Assembly: GCA_017592665.1 (NCBI GenBank)
Contig: JAGFNW010000006.1
Location: forward strand, 124,001-188,000
Length of the DNA: 64,000 bases
Direction: 5' to 3'
DNA from: Streptosporangiaceae bacterium NEAU-GS5
GTDB lineage: Bacteria; Actinomycetota; Actinomycetes; Streptosporangiales; Streptosporangiaceae
Positions 31,740-40,959 of this stretch are shown here, piece by piece. The position numbers and the translations under genes were made by a program. Under the pieces are notes generated by a model that had not been told where the DNA came from, searched no databases, and saw only the letters and a list, made by a program, of their open reading frames with translations. Position 1 is the stretch's first letter, and each line of letters begins with the position of its first letter.

Positions 31740-32168
31740 GTGAGGATGGCGAGGCCGGAGGACTACGATGCGATCGCGGCGGTCGTGGACGACTGGTGGG
31801 GCCGGCCCGTGCTCGGGGCGTTGCCGAGGCTCTTCCTCGACCACTTCCACGGCACGAGCCTGATCTCGTCCGACAACGGCGAGCTGCGGGGTTTCCTGGT
31901 CGGCGTCGTCTCGCCGGCCCCGGACGCGTACATCCACTTCGTCGGGGTGTCGCCCGCCTGCCGCGGCGAGGGCCTCGCGCGGGCCTTCTACGAGCGATTC
32001 TTCGACATCGCCCGAGCCCGCGAGCGGAGCCTGGTCAAGGCCATAACCTCGCCGCGCAACGAGCCGTCCATCGCCTTCCACCGGGCCATGGGATTCACCG
32101 TCCACGGCCCGGTCGCCGACTACAACGGACCGGGCCGCGACTTCGTCACCTTCGAACGCGTGATTTAG
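31740..32168 (+). CDS. GNAT-family N-acetyltransferase
   Basis: A 142-aa acetyltransferase. The acetyl-CoA binding motif A is VSPACRGEGLARAFYERFF (about 76-94, pattern RGEGLA). Motif B follows in SPRNEPSIAFHRAMGFTVHG, with the usual N-x-x-S-x-x-F-H-x-x-x-GF. Acceptor unknown. GTG 31740 is the chosen start. It lies alone between divergent TPR and convergent RCC1 genes. Confidence 0.85.
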   Translation: MRMARPEDYDAIAAVVDDWWGRPVLGALPRLFLDHFHGTSLISSDNGELRGFLVGVVSPAPDAYIHFVGVSPACRGEGLARAFYERFFDIARARERSLVKAITSPRNEPSIAFHRAMGFTVHGPVADYNGPGRDFVTFERVI

Positions 32169-32186
32169 CGGCGCTTTTCCGCCGGG

Positions 32187-33698
32187 TTATGCGAGCGGCG
32201 GGGTGACGCGCAGTTGGAATGTCGCCGAGGCGGTGCCTCGCGGCAATGCGCTGGATCCGATGACGGTCACCGTCGATTGAACGGGTGACGGCCTGGCGGT
32301 CACGGAGGCTCGCAGCGTCAGCGTGGACGTGCCGCCCGCGACGACCGACTGCGGGTTGAACGTCGCGGTCACCCCCGCGGGCAGGATGAGCTTGGGAGAC
32401 AGGCCGATCCGCTGAAGCGAGCCGTTGATGGCCGTGGTGGCGACCGTGAGGGTGACCGTCCCGCCGACCGGCAGGCTGACCTTCTCCGGAGAGATCGCGA
32501 TCGAGAAGGCGGGCAGCGGAGCCGGCCGTACCACCACGGTGTGGGCGGCCGTGTGGAAGCGCGTCTCCAAGCCCACGCTGACCTGGGTGACGCCGGTCAC
32601 TCCGCGGATCGGCACCGGGGTCGGCCGAGGCGTGTCGGTGCCGTCGCCGAGATTGCCGAGCTGATTGTTGCCCCACCCCATGATCGTGTGGTCGCTGAGC
32701 AGCGCCATGCAGGTCCGGCCGCCGGCGCTTACCTGGATGACGTTGGCGAGCCCGGGGATCAGGGCGGGAGTGCCCCGGCTCGGGCCGCCGTCGCCGAGGA
32801 CGCTGAAGTCGTTGCGCCCCCACGACCAGGCACGGCCGTCAGAGGTCACCGCGAGGGTGTGCTCGCCGCCGGCCGCCATGCCGACGACGCTCAGCGGCAT
32901 CGGCACCGGCGCGGCCAGCAGGGAGTTCCCCGTCCTGCCCAGCGCGCCCAGGGAGAAGTCACCCCAGGACCACAAGGACCCGTCGGAACGCAGCGCCAGA
33001 CTGTGGTGATATCCACCGGCCACCTTCGTGACGCTGGTCAGACCAGGCACCAGCACCGGAGACAGCCGCCCGGTCGTGGTGCCGTCACCCAGCTCGCCGA
33101 ATAAGTTGCCGCCCCAGGTGCGGACGGTCCCGTCGGCGAGCACCGCCAGCGTGTGGCTGGAGCCCGTCGCGACGTCGATCACGCTCGCCAGGCCCGGCAC
33201 CCGGACCGGCGTCGACCGGTTGACGATGGTGCCGTCGCCCAGCTGGCCTTCGTCGTTCAGCCCCCAGGCCCAGAGCGAGCCGTCGCTCAGTACGGCCAGG
33301 CTGTAGTCGGCGCCCGCGGCGATCTTCGTGACGTTGGTCAGCCCCGGCACCCGCCGCGGCCGCGGCGCGCTGGTCGTCCCGCCGTCGCCCAGCTGCCCCT
33401 GGTTGTTCGCGCCCCAGGCCCACAGCGTGCCGTCGGCCGCGATGCCCAGGCTGTGGTACGACCCGGCGGCCACGGTCGTGAATCCGAGACCCGGATCCGT
33501 CACCGGCACCGGCGTCAGGCGGGTGGTCGTGCTGCCGTCGCCTACCTGCCCGGCGTCGTTGAAGCCCCACGCCGTGGCATGTGACCAGCCTGAATCCGCG
33601 GCCTGGGCGGCGCCCGCCACGGGGACGATCAGGGCCGCCCCGAGCGTCAGCGCCACCATTCCCGATCGTGCTCGCATACGCAGATGAATCCCAGACAT
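32187..33698 (-). CDS. Secreted RCC1-repeat beta-propeller protein
   Basis: A 503-aa exported protein with signal peptide (MVALTLGAALIVPVAGAAQA region) and seven RCC1 repeats from about 40 to 385, each with the pattern AWG-N--GQLGDG then V-AG--HSLAL--DG. The C-terminal 110 residues (PEKVSLPVGGTVTLTVATTA) look like an Ig-type surface domain. RCC1 repeats form seven-bladed propellers used for protein contacts; extracellular bacterial versions have no assigned role. ATG 33698 is preceded by GAAGGG. Confidence 0.85.
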   Translation of the reverse strand: MSGIHLRMRARSGMVALTLGAALIVPVAGAAQAADSGWSHATAWGFNDAGQVGDGSTTTRLTPVPVTDPGLGFTTVAAGSYHSLGIAADGTLWAWGANNQGQLGDGGTTSAPRPRRVPGLTNVTKIAAGADYSLAVLSDGSLWAWGLNDEGQLGDGTIVNRSTPVRVPGLASVIDVATGSSHTLAVLADGTVRTWGGNLFGELGDGTTTGRLSPVLVPGLTSVTKVAGGYHHSLALRSDGSLWSWGDFSLGALGRTGNSLLAAPVPMPLSVVGMAAGGEHTLAVTSDGRAWSWGRNDFSVLGDGGPSRGTPALIPGLANVIQVSAGGRTCMALLSDHTIMGWGNNQLGNLGDGTDTPRPTPVPIRGVTGVTQVSVGLETRFHTAAHTVVVRPAPLPAFSIAISPEKVSLPVGGTVTLTVATTAINGSLQRIGLSPKLILPAGVTATFNPQSVVAGGTSTLTLRASVTARPSPVQSTVTVIGSSALPRGTASATFQLRVTPPLA

Positions 33699-33775
33699 CG
33701 GCACACGCCCTTCGTCGAACCTCACTAAGGCATGCGTGCCATGGCGTTCCACGGCGTGGGACTAGGGTGGAACAC

Positions 33776-34084
33776 GTGATCGCCCGCATCTGGACCGCCG
33801 CGGCCACCGCTGAAGGCGCGGCCGCCTATGTCGAGCATTTTCAGAAAAGGGTCCAGCCCGAGCTCCAGTCGCTCGCCGGGCACCGCGGCGCCTATCTGCT
33901 TCAGCGGCAGACCGAAAACCGCGTCGACATTCAGGTGATCACCTTGTGGGCATCCCTGGACGCCATCCGCGATTTCGCCGGGCCCGACCTGGAAACCGCC
34001 GTGGTCGAGCCCGAAGCCCAGGCCGTCCTCCTGACCTACAGCCGCACCGTGACCCACCACGACGTCGTGGTCGACACGATCTAA
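33776..34084 (+). CDS. Antibiotic-biosynthesis-monooxygenase-like protein
   Basis: A 102-aa dimeric alpha/beta barrel type protein. The features are IARIWTAAATAEGAAAYVEH, VQPELQSLAGHRGAYLLQR and VDIQVITLWASLDAIRDFAG, typical of the ABM domain superfamily of cofactorless monooxygenases and related proteins. GTG 33776 is chosen for the GGGTGG seven bases upstream. It converges on the gas-vesicle operon, with 20 bp between them. The substrate is unknown. Confidence 0.7.
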   Translation: MIARIWTAAATAEGAAAYVEHFQKRVQPELQSLAGHRGAYLLQRQTENRVDIQVITLWASLDAIRDFAGPDLETAVVEPEAQAVLLTYSRTVTHHDVVVDTI

Positions 34085-34104
34085 GGTCCCTTCAAAGGCT
34101 TCCG

Positions 34105-34416
34105 TCACGAGCGGGGCAGGAGAGGGCCGAGCGGGCCGAGATCGATGTTGAGATCGGAGGGGGACAGGTCGAAACGGTCGCACAGCTCGTTCATCGCCTC
34201 TTCGAGGCGCATCAAGGTCAGGCCGAGCACTTCCACCTGGTCGTCCGACAGGTCTCCGCGCTCCATCCGCCGGACGCACTGCCGCTCCATGAGCTGGCGG
34301 ACCAGCTCGACGAGGGTGAGGACGAGCCGGGACAGGTCGCGCTCCACCGCCTCGCGATCGGCCTCGATGCGAAGCCGCCGCTCCGGCCGCCCATCCGAAT
34401 CCCGGGTTCTAGTCAT
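34105..34416 (-). CDS. gvpK: Gas vesicle protein GvpK
   Basis: A 103-aa GvpK. The family core is LVLTLVELVRQLMERQCVRR (about 31-50), then DQVEVLGLTLMRLEEAMNEL and LNIDLGPLGPLL. It is a minor assembly factor needed for gas vesicle formation. It is the last gene of the leftward operon and overlaps the GvpA-family gene upstream by 8 nt. Confidence 0.92.
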   Translation of the reverse strand: MTRTRDSDGRPERRLRIEADREAVERDLSRLVLTLVELVRQLMERQCVRRMERGDLSDDQVEVLGLTLMRLEEAMNELCDRFDLSPSDLNIDLGPLGPLLPRS

Positions 34417-34639
34417 GGCGGCGTACGCCCGCGACCGAGTCGCCCTCCCGTACGGACATGATCAAGGCCCGCAGGGAGATGCGGACGAGGTCGATGTCGG
34501 CGATGGAGAGCACGAGGTCTCCGCTGATCACCACCCCGCCCGCCAGCAGGCGGTCGAGGAGATCCACGAGCGCCACGCGCTCCGAGGGCAGGTGGCCCTC
34601 GGCCGCCAGCGCGGCGCCCCGCGGCTCAGCGACGGTCAT
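34409..34639 (-). CDS. gvpS: Gas vesicle protein, GvpA family (GvpS type)
   Basis: A 76-aa GvpA-fold protein. The core is VALVDLLDRLLAGGVVISGD followed by LVLSIADIDLVRISLRALIM, shorter and more diverged than the main GvpA. Its place between gvpL and gvpK matches gvpS of Streptomyces clusters. Minor shell or nucleation proteins of this group help start vesicle assembly. ATG 34639 is preceded by GGAGGG. Confidence 0.85.
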   Translation of the reverse strand: MTVAEPRGAALAAEGHLPSERVALVDLLDRLLAGGVVISGDLVLSIADIDLVRISLRALIMSVREGDSVAGVRRHD

Positions 34640-35417
34640 CCTGTTCTCCCTCCGCACCCGCCTCGACGGACGTGGTGAAGGAGTAGGGCGCCCACGGGCC
34701 GGTCAGCTCCAGGTCGACGCCTTCTCCGCGCAGCCTTTCGACGACCTGTCCGAACTCCTGGCCGCGCTCCTCGTCGACCAGGTAGGCGCCGTTGAGGACC
34801 ATCCAGTCCTCCCGGCCCGACAACTGCGGGTCCTGCGGGCGGTGCAGATGGCTGGCCTCCGCGAGCGACTCCAGCGTCTTGTGGATGAGCTCGGCGCGTG
34901 CGATCGCCCGCCGCCACGCCTCCTCGCGGTTGTGCAGGCCGGCTTGGCGCTTCTTGAGGTACGCCGCTCCCGGCCCGCCGCCCGCGGCCGATTCCTGCGC
35001 CGGCCGGTCGTCGGGCGGGGGGACGTACACCTTCACGCCCCATTCCTGACGATCGGCGATTTGCGCCAGTACCTCCATGAACGCCTCATGCCGGCGCTCG
35101 AGCAGCGTACGGACCTGCGCTTCGTCGTTGTAGATCGTGACCAGCCGCACGGGGGCGATCGGCGCCTTCGCCGCCACCGCCGCCACCACACGATGGTGGG
35201 CGCGTGCGGTTTCGCCGAGCCAGTCGAGGTCTTCCAGCGACTGCCGCAGCGGCTCCTCGCCGAACTCCGTCAACGGGACAGCGCTCACATACGCCACCAG
35301 ACCCGCATGAGGTATCGCCTGTACGGCCCGGCCGGCGACTCCCGTCAGGCCCTGCGTCGCGGCCGAATCGCGCTCCATCGCGACGGCGTAGAGGTAGGTG
35401 CCGACGTCACTCATCAC
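34626..35417 (-). CDS. gvpL: Gas vesicle protein GvpL/GvpF family
   Basis: A 263-aa GvpF/GvpL protein: YLYAVAMERDS at the start, VRLVTIYNDEAQVRTLLERR (about 94-113), a Gly/Ala-rich loop (AAGGGPGAA) and the C-terminal LTGPWAPYSFTT. These two-domain proteins bind GvpA-type proteins and act early in assembly. It overlaps neighbours on both sides, so translation is coupled. Confidence 0.9.
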   Translation of the reverse strand: MMSDVGTYLYAVAMERDSAATQGLTGVAGRAVQAIPHAGLVAYVSAVPLTEFGEEPLRQSLEDLDWLGETARAHHRVVAAVAAKAPIAPVRLVTIYNDEAQVRTLLERRHEAFMEVLAQIADRQEWGVKVYVPPPDDRPAQESAAGGGPGAAYLKKRQAGLHNREEAWRRAIARAELIHKTLESLAEASHLHRPQDPQLSGREDWMVLNGAYLVDEERGQEFGQVVERLRGEGVDLELTGPWAPYSFTTSVEAGAEGEQDDRR

Positions 35418-35826
35418 GCTCCCCCGCTTCTGTCGGCCGTTTCCTGGAATCGTGGGACTCCAGCACGGAAGCCGCGACGTCCGGCGGGGAATCGCGGGAC
35501 TCCAGCGCCGACGGCTGGGCCTCCTCCAAGGCGGCGAGCCGGCGGCGGAGGCTCCGGTTCTCCTCCTGCAGCGTCTCGCTCTTGCCGGAGAGCCATGGGT
35601 CGTGCTCCCACCAGTCGATCCCCATCTCCCTTGCCGTGTCGACCGACGCGATGATCAGGCGGAGCTTGATGGTCAGCAACTCGATGTCCAGGAGGTTGAC
35701 GCGGATGTCGCCCGCGATCACGATCCCCCGGTCGAGCACGCGCTCCAGGATGTCGCCGAGATTGGCCGGTTCCCGGGAAGCGGAAGGGTTGTACGGCTGC
35801 CGCATCACGGAACTGGATTCGGACAT
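35407..35826 (-). CDS. gvpJ: Gas vesicle protein GvpJ-like (GvpA family with C-terminal tail)
   Basis: A 139-aa protein with a GvpA-fold core LGDILERVLDRGIVIAGDIR and VNLLDIELLTIKLRLIIASV, then a coiled-coil-like acidic tail (ETLQEENRSLRRRLAALEEA). The tail repeats the phrase ESRDSPPD/ESHDSR. ATG 35826 lies one base after the gvpO stop. Position between gvpO and gvpL and the extended tail fit gvpJ. Confidence 0.85.
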   Translation of the reverse strand: MSESSSVMRQPYNPSASREPANLGDILERVLDRGIVIAGDIRVNLLDIELLTIKLRLIIASVDTAREMGIDWWEHDPWLSGKSETLQEENRSLRRRLAALEEAQPSALESRDSPPDVAASVLESHDSRKRPTEAGERDE

Positions 35827-35827
35827 G

Positions 35828-36157
35828 TCATCGTGTCCCGCCGTCGTCGCCGCTGCCGCGCCGGTAGCGGCGCTTCCTCCGGATTGAGATGAGATTTCCC
35901 TCTGCGTCAAGCTTTGCCTCGAAAAGCGAGAGAATGTCGCCGGACGAAGGGATTCGGCGGCCCTCGATCACCTCCACGTCCACCAGCCAGCCTTCGTCAA
36001 CCGGCTGCACGCTGGTGGCGCCTTCCACTTCCTTCGCGGTCAGCTCGGCGACGCGCCGCGACCCGGCGTTTCCGGCGGTCATCGCCGTCAGGACGCGGGG
36101 ACGCTTCTTGACCTCGGGACGCCGCCGGTCCTCCGGGACATCGCGATCGGCAGGCAC
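35828..36157 (-). CDS. gvpO: Gas vesicle protein GvpO
   Basis: A 109-aa GvpO. The family core VQPVDEGWLVDVEVIEGRRI (about 50-69), DILSLFEAKLDAEGNLISI and the basic end RRKRRYRRGS are all present. Genetic work in other clusters shows it is needed for vesicle formation; its exact role is not settled. It follows gvpG in the operon. Confidence 0.9.
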   Translation of the reverse strand: MPADRDVPEDRRRPEVKKRPRVLTAMTAGNAGSRRVAELTAKEVEGATSVQPVDEGWLVDVEVIEGRRIPSSGDILSLFEAKLDAEGNLISIRRKRRYRRGSGDDGGTR

Positions 36158-36178
36158 ACTGTCACCCTCTCTCGTCCG

Positions 36179-36424
36179 TCAGCCTTCACGCGATCCGCCG
36201 GCGCGGCCGGTCATCGGCTGAAGGATCAGCTCCGTCTCGCGGGCCGCGTCCTCCTCTGTTATCTCGCCGTCGGCCTTGAGCTGCTCGATCTCCTCCAGCT
36301 TGCGGCGGACCCTGGCCGGATCATGCATCTCGCGCTCGGCCTCTTCCTGAATCAGCTGACCCAGGCGGATCACCCCATGGACGGGGGCGAGCGGCCAGCC
36401 GAAGAGCAAGCTGATCAACCCCAT
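36179..36424 (-). CDS. gvpG: Gas vesicle protein GvpG
   Basis: An 81-aa GvpG: MGLISLLFGWPLAPVHGVIR, then a charged helix (EEAEREMHDPARVRRKLEEI) and LILQPM. It is a small conserved accessory protein encoded next to GvpF-type proteins. It is six bases after gvpF. Confidence 0.9.
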   Translation of the reverse strand: MGLISLLFGWPLAPVHGVIRLGQLIQEEAEREMHDPARVRRKLEEIEQLKADGEITEEDAARETELILQPMTGRAGGSREG

Positions 36425-36430
36425 CGCGCA

Positions 36431-37198
36431 TCACCCCGCCTGGCTCGTGGTGACGAAGTCGTACGGGGCCAGCGGCCCGAGCAGCCGCAGCCGCACCCGC
36501 CCCTCCCACCGATCGGAGAACTCGGCCACGACCCTTTCGAGCTCTTCCCGCCGGTCGTTCTCCACCAGGAGCGCCACATGGACGGCGTCCAGATCGTGTG
36601 TCGGTTCCCGTACGAAGGAAAGCGCGCTCACCGGCGCGACGGCATCGAGCACCGCGTGCGTATCGGCGTTGTACTTGGCGCTGATGGCGCCCGTCAGAAT
36701 CTCTCCGAGCCTGATCTGGGCATCGCGGGCGACGGCCTCGGGCACGCCCCGGATCTCGTCCCGCAACCGGGCGGCCTCCGGGTTCTCCGCCAGCACCTCG
36801 CCCAGCACGGCCCCCTCGACGTAGCGCCCCTTGACGACGTACTCGGCCAGCCCTTCCATCTCTTTCAGCGCGGCCAGAAACTCGTCGTGATGCGGCGCGA
36901 GCAGCTCGTCGACGACCGCCTCCCGGCTGGCCAGGACGGCGCCGAAACGGAGCGGCAACACGGGCACCTCCGCCGCCGTGCCGTCCAGCAAGGCCTGGTG
37001 CCGCATGAGGTCGTCGGGCGTGCCCAGGGGCCGATCGAGGGTGATCGCGCTCACGAGAGCGGCGATGTCACCGTGCCGGACGATCTCCAGCTCGCCCGGC
37101 TCGTCGCCCACCCCGCGAGCGTCCTCCTCGACCTCGACGTCTTCGGGGACCAGGCCGTAGACGTAGATGCCGACCTCTGGTTCGGTATCGACGGCCAT
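36431..37198 (-). CDS. gvpF: Gas vesicle protein GvpF
   Basis: A 255-aa GvpF/L family protein: VGIYVYGLVPEDVEV (about 9-23), VLPLRFGAVLASREAVVDEL (about 80-99) and LLGPLAPYDFVT at the end. It lies directly after gvpA, the usual gvpF place, while the second copy (34626) takes the gvpL place. It interacts with the shell protein at early assembly. Confidence 0.92.
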   Translation of the reverse strand: MAVDTEPEVGIYVYGLVPEDVEVEEDARGVGDEPGELEIVRHGDIAALVSAITLDRPLGTPDDLMRHQALLDGTAAEVPVLPLRFGAVLASREAVVDELLAPHHDEFLAALKEMEGLAEYVVKGRYVEGAVLGEVLAENPEAARLRDEIRGVPEAVARDAQIRLGEILTGAISAKYNADTHAVLDAVAPVSALSFVREPTHDLDAVHVALLVENDRREELERVVAEFSDRWEGRVRLRLLGPLAPYDFVTTSQAG

Positions 37199-37199
37199 G

Positions 37200-37604
37200 T
37201 CAGCGTTCCTCCGATCGCTGCGATGACTCCTCGGGTTCGTCGTCTTCGTCTTTGCCGACGAAGTCGCTCAGCTTGTCACCGGCCGCGTCCAGCACGCCGC
37301 CGGCGATGTCCTTGCTCGCGCCACCTATCTGGCCTTGCTTCGCGCCCTTTACGATCTCGGGCAGCCCCGGCGGACTCGACTCCGCGAGATCCAGCCGGTT
37401 GACGGCTTCGGCGAAGCGCAGGTACGTGTCCACGCTGGCCACGACCACGCGGGCGTCGATGGTCAAAAGCTCGATGCCGACGAGCGAGACCCGGACGTAC
37501 GCGTCGATGACGAGCCCCTTGTCGAGAATCGTGTCGATGACATCCGCCAAACCCGATGGCGACGGACCTCCCGCCACACCTCCCTGAGCGGCCTGGACGG
37601 TCAT
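37200..37604 (-). CDS. gvpA: Gas vesicle structural protein GvpA
   Basis: A 134-aa shell protein. The GvpA core reads [20 protein letters not shown] then [20 protein letters not shown] and [13 protein letters not shown], the amphipathic hairpin that tiles the vesicle wall. It carries a C-terminal tail of about 65 residues that is Gly/Asp/Glu-rich and unusual for the abundant wall protein (about 70-80 aa in cyanobacteria), though extended forms occur in actinomycete clusters. It is the first canonical gvp gene. Confidence 0.9.
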   Translation of the reverse strand: MTVQAAQGGVAGGPSPSGLADVIDTILDKGLVIDAYVRVSLVGIELLTIDARVVVASVDTYLRFAEAVNRLDLAESSPPGLPEIVKGAKQGQIGGASKDIAGGVLDAAGDKLSDFVGKDEDDEPEESSQRSEER

Positions 37605-37650
37605 AGCGTGTTCCCCCGATCTCCTCCGCAGGTGCCAGGTCGGTCACCCG

Positions 37651-38880
<1,230 letters not shown>

Positions 38881-38885
38881 CCTGG

Positions 38886-39341
38886 TCACCCCCGACCCTT
38901 GCCCGCCGCCTGGGGCTCCCGCGACGGCTTCGCATCCTCATCACCATCAGGCTGCTTGCCGGTGTCGGCCGCCGGCTCCCGCGACTCGTCTTCCTGCTCG
39001 GGCGCCTCCTCATCGTCGCCGCCGGACTTGCCCGGCGACCGCAACGCTTCGGCGCGATCGTGCAGTTTCGAGCTGACCGTGTCGATCTGCCGGCTCGTGG
39101 CGGCGACAGCGGCGGCCTTGCCTACCTCTGTCAGGTTGCCGCGGAGGCGGTCGACCACCTGTTCCAGCTCCGGGGACGCGCCGAGGGTCTTCAGCGCCTT
39201 ACCGAGCATGCCGCCCTCGCCCTTCCGCAGCCGCCCGGCGGCCCCGGCCGCCGCCAGCACGGCAGCCAGGCGGAGCTTGTGGCGTCGGCCCAGGTAGTAG
39301 CCGGCCGCGATGGCCAACCCCACGCGGATGCTGTCCTTCAT
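38886..39341 (-). CDS. Gas-vesicle-operon hypothetical protein
   Basis: A 151-aa protein starting MKDSIRVGLAIAAGYYLGRR. It has a hydrophobic N-terminal segment (about 6-35), a helical middle and an acidic, low-complexity tail (GGDDEEAPEQEDESREPAAD). It is probably the first gene of the leftward operon. In Streptomyces clusters extra genes gvpY/gvpZ occur near the shell genes; I cannot establish that this is their homologue. Confidence 0.7.
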   Translation of the reverse strand: MKDSIRVGLAIAAGYYLGRRHKLRLAAVLAAAGAAGRLRKGEGGMLGKALKTLGASPELEQVVDRLRGNLTEVGKAAAVAATSRQIDTVSSKLHDRAEALRSPGKSGGDDEEAPEQEDESREPAADTGKQPDGDEDAKPSREPQAAGKGRG

Positions 39342-39589
39342 GGTGAGCGCTCCTCGCTTTTCTGCCGCGCCTCATCAACGCGGATCAGGCCCCCCCTGCC
39401 CGTGACTCGGACAAACAAACACGAAACAGACAAATCGGGCCATGGGTGGATGTGATACGTTCGGCGGCGCCGTGCGCTGCGCGCGAACCGAGGAGGTGAG
39501 ACCGATCAACACACCGTCAGGTCGGGACTCCCTCCCCTGCATGGCTTAGGGAGTGCCCGTGGCAGGCCTCCCGAAAGGGCGTGAACGCC
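39342..39589. promoter_or_regulatory. Divergent promoter region of the gas-vesicle operon
   Basis: This 248-bp gap is AT-rich near 39410-39440 (ACAAACAAACACGAAACAGA), the likely promoter side of the leftward operon. On the plus strand a GGAGG site at 39492 precedes an 18-codon frame (39496-39549, GTG start, ending TAG), but the spacing to GTG is too short. A hairpin CCTCCCGAAAGGG lies near the hydrolase start. I see no recognised riboswitch. Confidence 0.35.
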
Positions 39590-40321
39590 ATGCGCTTCAC
39601 CTCAGAGACGTCGTCCGACGGCGTCCGCGAACAACTCTTCACCCTCGGTGAGATCCCCGGCGTCCTGTGGACGCCGGAAGGCGCCGCCGGCGCCCGTCCC
39701 CTGATCTTGATGGGGCACGGCGGCGGTCAGCACAAGAAGGCCCCCGACATCGTGACCCGTGCGCGACGCTTCGTGATCGAGCTCGGTTTCGCGGTGGCCT
39801 CGGTCGACGTACCCGGCCATGGGGACCGGCCGACGGACGAGAGGTACGACCGGATCGCGGCCGGGAACCAGGCCCGCGTGGAGGCCGGGGAGGACCCGGC
39901 CCCGCTGATCGCCGGCTTCCAGGCGCTCGTGGCCCGGCAGACCGTACCGGAATGGCGGGCGGCGCTCGACGCGCTGCAGGAACTCGAGCACATCGGCATC
40001 GGCCCGGTCGGCTATTGGGGGGTGTCGCTGGGCTGCGGCCTCGGCGTCCCGTTCGTCGCCGCCGAATCCCGCGTCCGCGCGGCCGTACTGGGACTGGGCG
40101 GGGCACTGGCATCGGCCGAGGCCGCCGCGCGGATCACCGTACCGGTCGAGTTCCTGCTGCAGTGGCACGACGAGCGAGTGCCGCGAGCACAGGGCTTGGC
40201 ACTGTTCGACGCCCTGGCCTCAGCCGAGAAGACGCTGCACGCCAACCCCGGCAAGCACGGCGGGACGCCGCCATTCGAGCTGGACAGCACCCTCCGCTTC
40301 TTCGCCCGCCACCTGGGCTGA
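39590..40321 (+). CDS. Alpha/beta-hydrolase (dienelactone hydrolase type)
   Basis: A 243-aa serine hydrolase: oxyanion region LMGHGGGQHKKAP (about 40-52), then the nucleophile elbow GYWGVSLGCGLGV (about 136-148) with Ser141 as the likely nucleophile. The acid/His pair is suggested by LLQWHDERVP and NPGKHGGTPP. The target is unknown. ATG 39590 follows GAAAGG. An 11-bp stem hairpin follows 21 bases after the stop. Confidence 0.85.
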   Translation: MRFTSETSSDGVREQLFTLGEIPGVLWTPEGAAGARPLILMGHGGGQHKKAPDIVTRARRFVIELGFAVASVDVPGHGDRPTDERYDRIAAGNQARVEAGEDPAPLIAGFQALVARQTVPEWRAALDALQELEHIGIGPVGYWGVSLGCGLGVPFVAAESRVRAAVLGLGGALASAEAAARITVPVEFLLQWHDERVPRAQGLALFDALASAEKTLHANPGKHGGTPPFELDSTLRFFARHLG

Positions 40322-40342
40322 CATCTCCGGCACTCCTTTAGA

Positions 40343-40375
40343 GCAGGCGCGACATCACCATGACGTCGCGCCTGC
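40343..40375 (+). terminator. Hairpin terminator, 11-bp perfect stem
   Basis: GCAGGCGCGAC pairs exactly with GTCGCGCCTGC across an 11-base loop. It follows the hydrolase stop. There is no U-run, as is common for high-GC actinobacterial terminators. The loop contains a TGACGTC copy of the downstream operator motif. Confidence 0.7.
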
Positions 40376-40393
40376 GGCATGCTTGACTTGATT

Positions 40394-40423
40394 TGACGCC
40401 ATCATGGTGTCATAGTGACGTCA
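40394..40423. promoter_or_regulatory. Putative operator of the RHH/ABC operon
   Basis: TGACGCCATCATGGTGTCA (40394-40412) is a near-perfect inverted repeat with one mismatch. It is followed by the perfect 8-bp palindrome TGACGTCA (40416-40423), whose last base is the A of the start codon. Both share a TGACG half-site. The position over the promoter and start of an RHH gene suggests autoregulation. Confidence 0.55.
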
Positions 40424-40959
40424 TGGACCTTGCGCCTTATGTAGATCAGCTCCGGCGCGAACTCGCGATCGCCGCCGGAGCGGGCGGCGAGGAGGCTCGC
40501 GCGCTGGCCGAGCGCCTCGCCGCCACGCTCGAATCGGCCGCCCGGCTCGCGCTGCTTGAGGCCCTGTCGGCCGCCGCAGACGAGATCACCCAGGACCTCG
40601 CACCGGGGTCCGTCGAGGTGCGGCTGCGCGGGCGCGACCCCGATTTCGTCGTGACGTCACCGCCGCGCAGCGCCCGCCCGTTCGAGGAGACGAGCGAGAT
40701 CGGGCAGGCCGACAGAGCTCCCGCCCCGCCGCCACCGCCGCCGGACGTCGACGAGGGCGGCACATCCCGTATCTCGCTCCGGGTCCCGGAGCAGCTCAAG
40801 CCGCGCATCGAGGAGGCGGCCGCCCGCGAGGGGCTGTCGGTCAACTCGTGGCTGGTCCGGGCCGTCGCCGCAGCGCTCGACCCGGGCGACGCGAGCCGCC
40901 GCTCCGGGCGGCGCCCGGCTCAGCAGACCGGCAACAGCTTCAGCGGGTGGGTGCGCTGA
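40423..40959 (+). CDS. RHH (HicB-type) regulator of an ABC-exporter operon
   Basis: A 178-aa protein. Residues 1-60 form helices (MDLAPYVDQLRRELAIAAGA). A Pro-rich linker (PPPPPPD, about 107-113) leads to a C-terminal RHH fold, ISLRVPEQLKPRIEEAAARE then GLSVNSWLVRAVAAAL. The RHH pattern is often labelled HicB-like, but no HicA toxin is present. It heads a tight operon with DUF4097, an ABC ATPase, a permease and DUF1707. Palindromes overlap its start, and there is little room for a leader, so a leaderless mRNA is likely. Confidence 0.8.
   Translation: MDLAPYVDQLRRELAIAAGAGGEEARALAERLAATLESAARLALLEALSAAADEITQDLAPGSVEVRLRGRDPDFVVTSPPRSARPFEETSEIGQADRAPAPPPPPPDVDEGGTSRISLRVPEQLKPRIEEAAAREGLSVNSWLVRAVAAALDPGDASRRSGRRPAQQTGNSFSGWVR

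Noticed and set aside
39342-39589. Riboswitch before the hydrolase gene
   Set aside because: There are hairpins and a strong ribosome-binding-like site, but none of the conserved cores I know (cobalamin, SAM, glycine, ZTP, ydaO) is present.
40423-40959. HicAB toxin-antitoxin system
   Set aside because: The RHH domain is HicB-like, but there is no HicA-type partner. The neighbours are a DUF4097 and an exporter.
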